DNA of 64,000 nt. Source: Macrostomum hystrix. Lineage: Eukaryota > Platyhelminthes > Macrostomidae. The stretch covers positions 2,411,501 to 2,475,500 of the forward strand of contig CATNEN010000012.1 in assembly GCA_950097015.1 (NCBI GenBank), given 5' to 3'. Position numbers and translations under genes: made by a program. The notes under the pieces are model-generated. The model did no database searches and was not told the origin of the DNA. It saw only the letters and a program-made list of their open reading frames with translations. Below, one piece after another: positions 34,931 to 45,400 of this stretch. Numbering within the stretch: position 1 is the first letter of the stretch; every line of letters starts with the position of its first letter.

Positions 34931-35971
34931 CTGAGACGAGAAAGGAATCAGTTATTTCTTGGAATTTGCACTTTAAAGTTTGCACTTTAGATTTCTTAAT
35001 CAAGGCAAAATTTTTCTTGTCGATGCTTTTTAAAGTCCAGAAAAGAAAAAGTTGATGATCTATTGCTATACATATTATCTTGATTATCTTGAGCACAAAG
35101 TTTATTCTGGCCTTTTGCATCCTACTCATTATGCAATTTTTTACTAAACTCTATATTCAGCACCCGCGCTTCTTTAAAAAAAATCATTTCTGAGTACCAA
35201 AATGATCTGCTGATGCTTCTGGATTTTCTAAGTCAGTTTTCAAGAAACAGGTCTACATTATCAGCTTATGACTGCTTGTATTAGTTTTTCACTTTTTACT
35301 GTGTTTATTAACATTTCAAGCCATTTTTGTAGTGCTTACTTTGGTTCTTAAATATTTTCATTGTTGTTGTTGTTCTAAATTGTCTTGATGGCTCTTATCC
35401 CATGCAATTCTAGGTCCTTAGACCTTAAACTTTGTATATATCCACTGTATCAAAAGTTAATTAGACAATCCATGCAGAACCAAACCATGCGACAGAAAGG
35501 TATCATTGTTGCAAGACTATATTTATGCCGTGAAGACATTATCGCGAGAGACTTCAACGGGCTATTGTCCGAAATTGGTACACTAAAGACGTGGTCACTG
35601 GCCAAATTTTAAATTGTATTTTCAACTTCTTAAAGTAAGAAGTTCTGGATGCTTACACGAGTAAATATATTTTTAGTTAAATCTGCTAAGTCTGCCCCAC
35701 ATAGTAGAAGGACCGTGCTTTTTCCCCTGCGGAGGGACAATGGGGGTATTACAAATAACCACTGCCTACTTCACGACTGCTCCCAAACCGTGAAAGTCCC
35801 ACCACCATATAACATCAAAATTTACGCCATTTACAAAACCGTCCGAGTAAGCATCGCCGAGATTTCAGCGATTTCTATTCTAATCTAATAAGTTGCAGAT
35901 TCTATTCTAATAAGTTTGCTATTTAATATTAAATTTCCATCCTTAAAATGGTTTAAAAACTTTTATTTTTA
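34931..35971. other. Intergenic DNA, partly non-AT-rich
   Basis: No gene recognised. About 35460-35860 has a more balanced base composition than its surroundings and GC-rich words such as TCCCCTGCGGAGGGACAATG. I could not match it to a known RNA, SINE or protein. Confidence 0.45.
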
Positions 35972-35979
35972 CTTTAAAG

Positions 35980-36643
35980 CAGGGGTAGGCAAACTTATTT
36001 GCTTGCGGGCCAAAGAGAGAACCTAAAAGACGACAGCGGGCCGCATTAACTGCATAAATATGAGATAGGGGAGAGATGAGATTAGACACGGGAGAGATTA
36101 GACACGGGAGATATTAGACACGGGAGAGATTAGACACGGGAGAGATTAGACACGGGAGATATTAGACACGGGAGAAATTAGACACGGGAGAGATTAGACA
36201 CGGGAGAGATTAGACACGAGAGAGATTAGACACGGGAGATATTAGACACGGGAGATATTAGACACGGGAGAGATTAGACACGGGAGATATTAGACACGGG
36301 AGAAATTAGACAAGGGTGAGATTAGACACGGGAGAGATTAGACACGGGAGAAATTAGACACGGGAGAGATTAGACACGGGAGAGATTAGACACGGGAGAT
36401 ATTAGACACGGGAGAGATTAGACACGAGAGCGATGAGACACGGGAGAGATTAGACACGGGAGAGATTAGACACGGGAGAGATTAGACACGAGAGAGATTA
36501 GACACGGGAGAGATTAGACACGGGAGAGATTAGACACGAGAGAGATGAAACAGGACTCTGTAGATGTCAGAAGGGGCAACGGGCCGGATTTGAGAGCTTC
36601 GAGGGCCGCATCTGGCCCGCGGGCCGGAGTTTGCCGACCCCTG
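35980..36643. mobile_element. Complete non-autonomous hAT element with 16-bp minisatellite core
   Basis: Perfect 8-bp target duplication CTTTAAAG (35972-35979 and 36644-36651). Termini are CAGGGGTAGGCAAACTTA and the inverse GTTTGCCGACCCCTG. The core from about 36065 to 36545 is about 30 units of GAGATTAGACACGGGA. It shares the conserved subterminal blocks GACGACAGCGGGCCGCATT and GAAGGGGCAACGGGCC with the other family members. No coding capacity. Confidence 0.96.
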
Positions 36644-36651
36644 CTTTAAAG

Positions 36652-37212
36652 GAATAACTTTAAAGGCAAGAATGAAAACTTAAACCATTAAGAACTTACT
36701 ATTACGAGTACTAACCACTAAGAACGAATAATAACAATGCAAGAACTTAGCCGTTCTCACTAAATCGCTTCAAGGCCTGTCGCCCTGTCTTTGACTATGT
36801 GTAAAAAAACAACTGAAAACTATTCTATAGTGTCGGCCGCGTATTGTGTCCGTCTTGTCGAGGCTTGTTTACGACACACGCTTTGCTAAGTCCCTCCCCC
36901 CTTTAGTGGGGTGCGAGAAAAATAAGAGGGTCGGACCTCAATCACATCGAGTTAAAATCAGACATACATAGACAAAATAATCATCTATGTACACTGATCA
37001 CGTGATCTATTTTATTGGTTAGGCAAATAAAGTCCCCTCTAGCCTGGCCGATCGAACAAGCCAACCCCACCTCCAAAATTTCAAGCCTTATCGTTTCCTC
37101 TTAGAATTCTATATTATACAAATCAAAACAAGCTAGCTTGTTCAACTTTATTTAACCTCTTCGCTATACCAATAAGTTTTCTGACGACAACAGAGCAAAA
37201 CAAGGCTAAATA
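36652..37212. other. Upstream region of the innexin gene
   Basis: Holds the presumed promoter and 5' UTR of the innexin. No element I can name. Confidence 0.45.
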
Positions 37213-38634
37213 ATGAGTAGCCTAGTTAACTATGTTAAAAGTATTAAAAAAGCAGCCAAGCCTGGCGCTGAGGATGCATTCGACCGTATGCATTTTGTCT
37301 GGACGCCGATGCTACTTCTGCTCTGCAGTCTGGTGGTTTTCGGCAAGGAATACATTGGCAGCCCGATGCACTGTGTGTTCTCCGGCAATCAACAGCACCA
37401 CCCTAGTGGATTCTTGGACTTTGCGCAGAGTTACTGTTGGGCATATGGCACCTACTCGTTCTCGAAGGAGGCAGCCATTAGCCTAACTAAATTCAGGGCC
37501 GAAATTGGAAATCAAGAAAAATATTGGAATGAAAACATGTCTAGTCACCTTCTTACCTATTACCAATGGGTGCCTTTTGCGCTACTTGCTCAGTGCATTG
37601 TGGCATACCTACCAAAAATAATCTGGCAACTGATTTGCAGCCATCAGTTCGGCTCGGACATCTACTGTCTTATTAGCCTGGCAGCCAAAGCTAAGACTAG
37701 CGACGCCAAGGAGTTTCGCCAGCAGGCTGAACGCATAGCCGATGTCATCGAGCGTGTGCTAGTCTACAATCGCGAGTATCGAGATGGAAGATGGCAACAA
37801 CTGAAAGCCGCGCTATACAGCAGGTGCAGCCTCCTCCTACCCAGCAAACGAATGGGAACAATGCTGACTTTGCTGTACATCTTTGTTAAGTTCCTCTGTT
37901 TGGCCAATGTCTTCTGCCAGTTGGCTTTCATGGCTGCTTTCCTTGGCTTCTGGCAGCGCGGAATGTTCTCATTCGGCTGGACTATGGTGCACAATCTGAG
38001 CATTGGTCGGAACTGGAAGCACACTATGCTGTTCCCTCTGCATACTCTTTGCTACCTGACCCTTGCCATTGATCCTGGCACCACTAATTCTTATGTTGGC
38101 CAGTGCAGCCTGCCAGTGAACATTGTCAACGAGAAGATCTACATTCTGCTATTCTTCTGGTTTCTGATCCTGGGATTGGTCACCATTCTGAACATCATCC
38201 GCTGGAGTTTCCGCATGCTACTCACGCGCAGCCGTGTCAGCTCTGTGAAGCGCTTCCTGTACTTGTCTGGCACTGACGAATGCGAGCCAGACCAGAATGC
38301 TCGTCTGTCAATAGACAAGCACTCGGTCAAGTCCTTCATCGCTAAATTCCTGCGCCACGACGGCGTCTTCTTGGTCCTGATGCTGAGCGAAGGCTCCGAC
38401 AAGGTGATCACCACGGCTGTGCTACGCCTTCTCTACCAGCGATGGCTCGTCAAGCACCATAGCTGCGACCTGCGAGTGTCGCACATTCGCAGTATGACAG
38501 GCGATGAGAGCAACAGAACTGGCCGGGACACAGTCTGCAAGCGGCTGATCAATTCAGCCAAGCTCAGCCCAGATTCGGACAAGATTCCCTGTGCGTCAAC
38601 TGTGATGGACGAGAGTGGCCTACTATCTGTGTAG
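37213..38634 (+). CDS. Innexin (gap-junction/hemichannel subunit, single exon)
   Basis: A 473-aa four-pass membrane protein that should assemble into gap junctions or hemichannels. TM1 is at about residues 29-45. The first extracellular loop has the conserved cysteine pair (MHCVF and SYCWAYGTYSF), followed by the family signature YYQWVPFALL at the start of TM2. A cytoplasmic loop precedes TM3 (LANVFCQLAFMAAFLGFW). The second extracellular loop has the second cysteine pair (TLCYL and GQCSLPVNIVNEKIY), then TM4. The C-terminal cytoplasmic region carries the usual FLVLMLSEGSDKVIT-type segment and a hydrophilic tail. The full family layout is present and the length is typical. No intron in the coding part. 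A GTAAGT 20 bp after the stop could be an intron in the 3' UTR. Confidence 0.96.
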   Translation: MSSLVNYVKSIKKAAKPGAEDAFDRMHFVWTPMLLLLCSLVVFGKEYIGSPMHCVFSGNQQHHPSGFLDFAQSYCWAYGTYSFSKEAAISLTKFRAEIGNQEKYWNENMSSHLLTYYQWVPFALLAQCIVAYLPKIIWQLICSHQFGSDIYCLISLAAKAKTSDAKEFRQQAERIADVIERVLVYNREYRDGRWQQLKAALYSRCSLLLPSKRMGTMLTLLYIFVKFLCLANVFCQLAFMAAFLGFWQRGMFSFGWTMVHNLSIGRNWKHTMLFPLHTLCYLTLAIDPGTTNSYVGQCSLPVNIVNEKIYILLFFWFLILGLVTILNIIRWSFRMLLTRSRVSSVKRFLYLSGTDECEPDQNARLSIDKHSVKSFIAKFLRHDGVFLVLMLSEGSDKVITTAVLRLLYQRWLVKHHSCDLRVSHIRSMTGDESNRTGRDTVCKRLINSAKLSPDSDKIPCASTVMDESGLLSV

Positions 38635-40794
38635 ATCATAGCTAGATTGCTTCTGGTAAGTGCATGGACCCCAGAAACATCTCCTGTACTCTTCAATATC
38701 CCAGCTGTTATCCCAGCTCCAACAAACAATTATCCCAGCTTTTATCTCAGCTCCAACTAACAATAGCCCAGCTTTTATCCCAGCCCTGTCAATATCCATG
38801 TCCGGAGATCATATTCTATACGAGCGTATCAGTATCCCAGCTGTTATCCTAACCATATCAGTACCCAGCTGTTTTCCACCTGTCCGAATCCCGAATCCCG
38901 AATCCGAATCCCGAATCCGAATCCCATCCATTGGCCAGTAGAGTAACACACCATACATATCTCACACCTTTCGAGTCTAGCCCAGTTTCCTAGTTCTAGT
39001 TTTTTTCTGCGTTAAATACATATTAGTAAGGTAACAACTATTTGGAAAGTGATTTCTCAGTCGCTATAAGCTAACGTAAAAATAAGTTGAATAACTTTTT
39101 CCTGAGGTCATCTATCTTTTGCCTATCAAAATATTTGTGATTTTTTGTTCAACTTGTTAAGCGCTCATTTTTATTTAAAAAAGCCCTTTAATATATCGTT
39201 ACACTACTTAAAGTATGTGTTTTATTTTTCTTAACAACCAACTCTATTTTGTATCTTGATTACATAAAATTCCTAATAGTTCACCTATTTTGACCTAAAA
39301 AGATGATTTTTTACGCCTGCTGTTTCCCTGACGCCACAATTCTTTTCTGTTCTGTTTTGTTTCTAATTTGTTCTCGACTATAAATCTAGTTATTCATTCC
39401 TATAATTTCTGTTAAAAACTTAACTCGTATTCGTATTCAAAATTAAAGACCTTTGAAATCGTCCTCTGGACAGATCTTTCGCAAGGAGATCTAGTGTCTC
39501 ATAGTGTCGGGGTTTGGATTGTAATAAAATAAAGCTTGTTCGGTTTACCGTTAGTCTTGAAAGTTTTTATATTACAGTTTTATTTTTTATGTCCTGTAAT
39601 TGGTTTTAATTATACATGCATACTTTTAACTCTAGAAACAGTGGATGTACTGCTATACATATGAGATATGAGTACATGTGAGTACATTATGAGATCCCTA
39701 ATGTACAACATGGGTAATTCCAATATTACTCCTCAAATCGGATGTTTTTCTGGGACTATTGGTGCGGACTAAAGCAGATAAGTCCACCAAACTACATGAA
39801 CAATACGTGTAACTAAAATATCCGGTTATATAGAAGTAATCTCAAGAGCTACTGCCAAAGCAGTGAAGCCATGCAGGCATAAAAAATGCAATCCGATCAA
39901 GTTCAAGCCGATTGCCCCCCTTGCTCATGCCCGGCTCTTAGCTTTGTCATTTGAAATCTTTTTATTTTTCAAATTGGTCCGCTAAGTTTAGCCTTTTGGA
40001 ATCATGACAAAGAATTTTAAATTTGGTCCCCGATTGGGTCTCTTAAGACGTACAGGTGAATAGATTAGTAATGATTTTACATTCAGATAACCTTTAAAAA
40101 AGTAACATTTTTGGGCTTATTTTACGAAAATTTACAGTTTTAAGTATCGTTGTTGTCATGACGTAAGACTTTGTTTTACTTGGTATTTTATTTAAATTCA
40201 AAAGCAAACGCAATTTTTATGTGGATTTAATATATGTGCACATGTTAAGCAGACAGACAGGCAATACATACATACATACATACATGATACATACTTCATT
40301 GTATACACAACACTGCATTCCAGCATGCACTATACTAATCGGTACAGTTCATTACTCATGGGCGAATTTTAAAGAACGAATTACTCGTCTTTTGAATTTA
40401 GTGTTTTTTGGGAGAGGACAGCCTTCAAGACAACGAAAAAAGTAATTTTTAGATCTCTGGTACTTTCACGTGCTACTAGTTGACTTCACATATTCAACCG
40501 GATATGTCAGACAGTTTGTTGAACTAAACTGGCACTAGACCTCGTAAACAGCAGTAGAGAGTATGTTTGAAGCAAATAATGCTTTTTCCTAAGCTTCCGC
40601 CTTCCTAAGCTTCCTAAGCTTTTTCCTAAGCTTCCTATGCCTCCTAAGCTTTTTCCTAAGCTTCCTAAGCTTTTACCTAAGCTTCCTAAGCTTTTTCCTA
40701 GCTTGTATATAAGCTATATAAGCTAAGGTGGTTATAATTGTCATGACCCATCATCTTGCCTCATATATTAGGCTGAATATTTTAAGGTAGGCCT
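38635..40794. other. Innexin 3' flank and intergenic DNA with small simple repeats
   Basis: Irregular CCCAGCTGTTAT/CAACAATAGCCC repeats lie at 38696-38870, a CCGAATCCCGAAT run at 38884-38930, ATAC repeats at 40266-40290 and degenerate CCTAAGCTT repeats at 40590-40710. No gene recognised. Confidence 0.55.
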
Positions 40795-41396
40795 AGCCGT
40801 TTGATTATTCGTCCGGTTAACTGGACAAATAGCCATTTGGTTATTCGTCCGGTTAACCGGACAAATAGCCGTTTGATTATTCGTCCGGTTAACCGGACAA
40901 ATAGCCGTTTGATTATTCGTCGGGTTAACCGGTTAACAGTGACTTTGCTGTCAACCACTGATGTCAAAGTGGTGGTAATATTCATGTAGGCATCGTTTCT
41001 TAGAAATGTTTATCATATAAATCCATTGTTGAGTTAGCTGAGTCCCTGGCAAAATAGGAAACTAAAAGCTGCTAACCTATCTAACTAAAAGGGCAATTGA
41101 TCTATATGCTATCTATATATAATTTTAGGTTGCCGACAGACCAATGCCTGGATCAAGGAACAACTGTCTTCGTTTATATATATATATCTTAATATATTGC
41201 CTCTTAATAGCCATAGCCAATAGCCGTTTGATTATTCGTCCGGTTAAATTAAAACCAAAACTTTTCGGTGTTGACTATATCTCCTGCATCAAAGTCACTG
41301 TTAACCGGTTAACCGGACGAATAATCAAACGGCTATTTGTCCGGTTAACCGGACGAATAACCAAATGGCTATTTGTCCGGTTAACCGGACAAATAA
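40795..41396. mobile_element. Foldback-type element 3
   Basis: The left arm (40795-40945) has about four copies of a ~36-bp unit (GCCGTTTGATTATTCGTCCG then GTTAACCGGACAAATA). The right arm (41296-41396) has the same units inverted. Each unit includes the 16-bp perfect palindrome GTCCGGTTAACCGGAC. Inner words AACCGGTTAACAGTGACTTTG (left) and CAAAGTCACTGTTAACCGGTT (right) are also inverted. A partial unit lies at 41212-41250. No coding capacity. Confidence 0.9.
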
Positions 41397-42428
41397 CAAC
41401 TACCATATTTTAATGTACAGCTAATTAACAATTATGAAATGAAAATGATTTATCAGGTTTATATAACTGGCTAGCATAAGTGTGGCTGGCTATATACTAC
41501 ATGTCTACACTTTCTAGTTTTTTTTCATTGATAGTCCTAGCTACTAGGCCTAGGTTTTTATAAACCATTCTGTATAGGCCTAGTTAATAAGAAAACATCA
41601 TAACTATCCCATCGTACACTGAACTCAAAAAATCCATCACAAAGACAGCAGTTGTCAACCCTTAAACTGATAGATCTAGAAATATTAAACAAAATTAAAA
41701 GCAAACATAGTCTATTCTATTTAATACAGTCCTAGTTAGCAACATTATGAAAGATAAAATCACTAATTTTATCTACCATTTTCAGAAATTTATTTAATAT
41801 ACAGTAATTAGATTTAGAAAGATAGTATTTATAGTGGAGGCAGGCTCAATCTGAATATATTCTTGTTTTATTGTATTTCTATGAGTTGTATCTGTGTGTG
41901 AGTATGTCACACGATTTAATTCATTAGTTTATAAAGTAAAAAACTAGGATGTTTTAGGGCCTAAAAACTAATTAATTTAACATGTACAGATTATTTTAGA
42001 TAATACATTTAGTGTGACTGCTTATGGCTATTATATATTGTTTCAGTTTAATAAACCTATCAATTTAATGTATTTTTTGTACTATTATAGTTGGATTTCA
42101 ATTAAAGTTATAGATTTTTTATAGTTTTATATAAATTGAGCAAATTGGCTTTCAAATGAAAGTCAATGAAAATCAAGCTGATTGAATCTCTGTTAATCTC
42201 CAATACTTAGCTTCTCAGATACATAAAGCAATAGTGAAATGATTTTTTGCCAACTTATGTCTATGCAAGCTAAAATATATCAGAAGCTTGTCTGAACTGA
42301 ACTTTTCAGCTCATTGCCTGGCAGCAGCAACTGCAGCTAGGATCTGCTGGTTGCCATGACGTGAATCAGATTTCTTCAGGCTGAAACATTGGTTGCACAG
42401 ACACCCCCATCCACATTATTGGAACAGC
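41397..42428. other. Upstream region of the large disordered-protein gene
   Basis: AT-rich until about 42300. Then ACTTTTCAG at 42301-42309 and TTTCTTCAG at 42371-42379 look like 3' splice sites, with GC-richer sequence after them. One or more upstream exons of the gene at 42429 are therefore likely, but I cannot place them. Confidence 0.5.
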
Positions 42429-45400
42429 ATGGAGATGTGCAGTGGACCACTTGGCCCAGGAGCTGCCAGTGGCCAATTTCAGTTTGTGCTGCAGTCTACA
42501 CCAGGCCTACCATTTTTGCCTGGTGGCTATGCCATTGCGCAATCGTCTCAGGGTCTCAGTGTGGCCTGCAGTGTGGCTCAGCAGCAGACTCAACAGCTGC
42601 TCACTAATAGTACGGCTATTGTCTCTTCCACAACTAATCATACATCGTCTGGATTGGCGCCAATTCAAACCAGCGCCTCGGCGCCTAAAACAATTCAGCC
42701 AATTCCAAATCAACTGCCGCAGTCCAAGCGTCTGGCGCCAAGGTCTATTATGCCAAGACCATTAGCTCCGAAAGTGGCAACTGTGGCACCTCAGCCATCG
42801 CCTCCGCCGCAGCCGCCATCGATGCCTGTGCAGCCGCAGCAGCCAGTTCATCCAGTAGCATCAACAGCATTCGCTGTGCCAACCACCGCTTTGCTAGACT
42901 CAGTCTGCGGTCAGCAGCAGCACGCATTGACCCGACCAGCCAGTTGCACATTTCAAGCATTCCAATTTGCGACGCCCCAGATGATACCGACGGCTGCTAT
43001 TTTTGCACCTGGCGGCGGCGGCGGCTCTGGCGGAGTCTTCTTCAGCGCCAGCGATGCCATTGGCGCACTGGGCGGCGGCCAAACCTATTATGTTGACAGC
43101 AGTGCCCTGTCTGGCATTGTTCCTGCCAGCGTTGGCCCAGTCGGTGTCAAGGCTAAGAAGAGTAAGAAGAAGGCGCCAGCTCGCCAGACATCAGTCCTGG
43201 CCGCGGTGTCCAAGCCGCATCCTCTTTGTCACAGCCTGTCGGATTCGAATCTGTTACGTCGAACAGAGAGCAGTCATCAGTCGCCAGGTGGCCGGGACCT
43301 GCTGCTCATGGCCTGCGAAGAGGCCGGACTGCATCTAGCGGACGAAATGTCAAATCCGGCAACGATGCCGCAGCCGCAGCCTTCGCCGAGCCCGCTGTCC
43401 AAGCCGGAGCAGGTGCCAAATGTGGACAGCAGCGTTGAAGCAGCTGCTGACACTAACGACAACGACAATTCCTTGTTAACCGAGCTGGGCCTGCTTGAAG
43501 AACAGCCTTCAAAACTACAGGAGCAGATTTGCAAAGCACCCGGTAGCTGTGACACCGCTTTGTCAGCTGAGGAGCCGGCGGCTTCAGACGCCGCGTCTGT
43601 CGCCCACAAGGAAGATAGGCCCTCAACGCCGGCAGCTGAGGCCGACGATTCCTTACTATTGAAGCTATTCGATCAGCCGTTAACCGGCTCTGGCTGTGTC
43701 GCTCCGGCCGATGATGCCGCCGCTTTGCCAATGAAGCCAGATTCATCTGGTGTGCTATTGGGCGTAGCGGTAAAAGACGATCCCGAATGCAAGATCGAGC
43801 ACAGCGTCATCATTGTCGACGATTCCATTGTTGAAGTCGCCGACGTTGTAGAATCTGCCGAGAAGCTTCTGTTTAGTGACTCATTCGTTGAGTCCTGGCA
43901 CGACTGTCTCCAGTTTGCAACTTTAGAGGCGCCGCCGCCACTGCCACCTCAACAGCCGCCACTGCCGCCGCCGTTGTTGGAGCCGCAGCTGGCATCTGGC
44001 TCGCCTATGGCGGAACAAATATCGTCACATTCTGCAGCGCCTGCGCCCACTTGCAATCGGGTCCTGTCCGAGACGCTTCAAGACCGTCCGGCCAGTCCCC
44101 TACCGCCTGTGCTTCATCCCGAATCTGCCGAGGCTGTCACATCCGATTTCTTGGAATCCTTGAATCCGCACGGCACCGACCTAGCTGACTGCTGGTCTTC
44201 TGACCTGCCCGCTGGTCCCATGGACATTGTTGAAGTAGTGGATGGCGCCTCTGCCGGTCCCGTTGGGTCCGACATGGCTGGAAACGACGTTGGCAACGTT
44301 TCAAATTGTCAATCCTTGCTGCTGGACGATTTCTTTGAGCTCAACACAGCGACAACGCCCGCATGCAGTGCTGGCTGCAGCGGCGTGGATGGCGGCTGCT
44401 GCTCGCAGCCGGCCAGCAACAATTGCCAACCATCCTCGGAATCAGCAGCAGTCGCAGACGTGCCTCCACCGTTGTTGGAGGCCGCTGTGACGATTCACGA
44501 AAGCCATCCCGATTCGAAGACGTTGCAACAGCAGCCGCAGCAGCGGCAAGATTCGCCGCCATCTCCGCAAAAACTGCCGACGATGCAGCCTGACATACTT
44601 AACACCCCGACGGCGGCGGCCGTGTTAACTGCCACAATGGCTTGCAATTATGCGCCTAGCGCCCAGCCGCCTGACCCCCAGCAGCTGGCGCAGTTGCGCA
44701 ACTGCCCGCCTTTGCAGTTTCCGCCATCGCCTCCTCCGCCGCGGCTTACTTCGCCAATCACTCGCGCTTCCTCGGCCAGCACTGTGCCAGCAGTTGATGC
44801 CGCTGCAGACGCTGACGTGGGCAACGATTGCGACGAGATTGGAAATCGGACGCTGACAGCTGGCCAGAATGTGGTCCGCGACGACGACGGTCCCATGCCT
44901 GTGCTCTCACCGGCCCCGCTTGACCAGTCTCCGCCTCCGCCGCCTGTTGTTCTGCTACCGACAGTCAGCCGTAGCCCAATGGCCTACAGTCCAATCTCTG
45001 AGCCGGCATCCGAGTCCGAGGAAGCCCGGGCTTATTCTTCCCAGTCGCATTCAATGTTCTCAGCTGCACCGCCCTCTGCTGCTATCGCCTCAGTGTCCGC
45101 TTCGACTGCGTCGACTATGGCACCGCCGCCTTCCGCCTCGTCCGACCAGTGTCCGCCGTCCACGCGACCTTCGTCTACATTTGTCGACGACGATGAAGAT
45201 GTGACGGTTGACGAAAGCGACTCTTGTTGCGTCGAGTCGCCGCCTCTGATTGACACTCTGGTCAAGGCCATGCTCAGCGCTACAGAATCGCTTGAGGCCT
45301 CTGGAACTGCCGCAGCTCAGCCAGTTGTTGAGGAGGCGCTGCCGCCATCATTACCGCCGCGGATGCTGCCGGTATTGCGAGTCGAGACAGACGCCGCACC

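Noticed and set aside
35460-35880. U1, U3 or other snRNA/snoRNA gene
   Set aside because: Some words vaguely recall these RNAs, but the conserved boxes, Sm site and order do not match on either strand.
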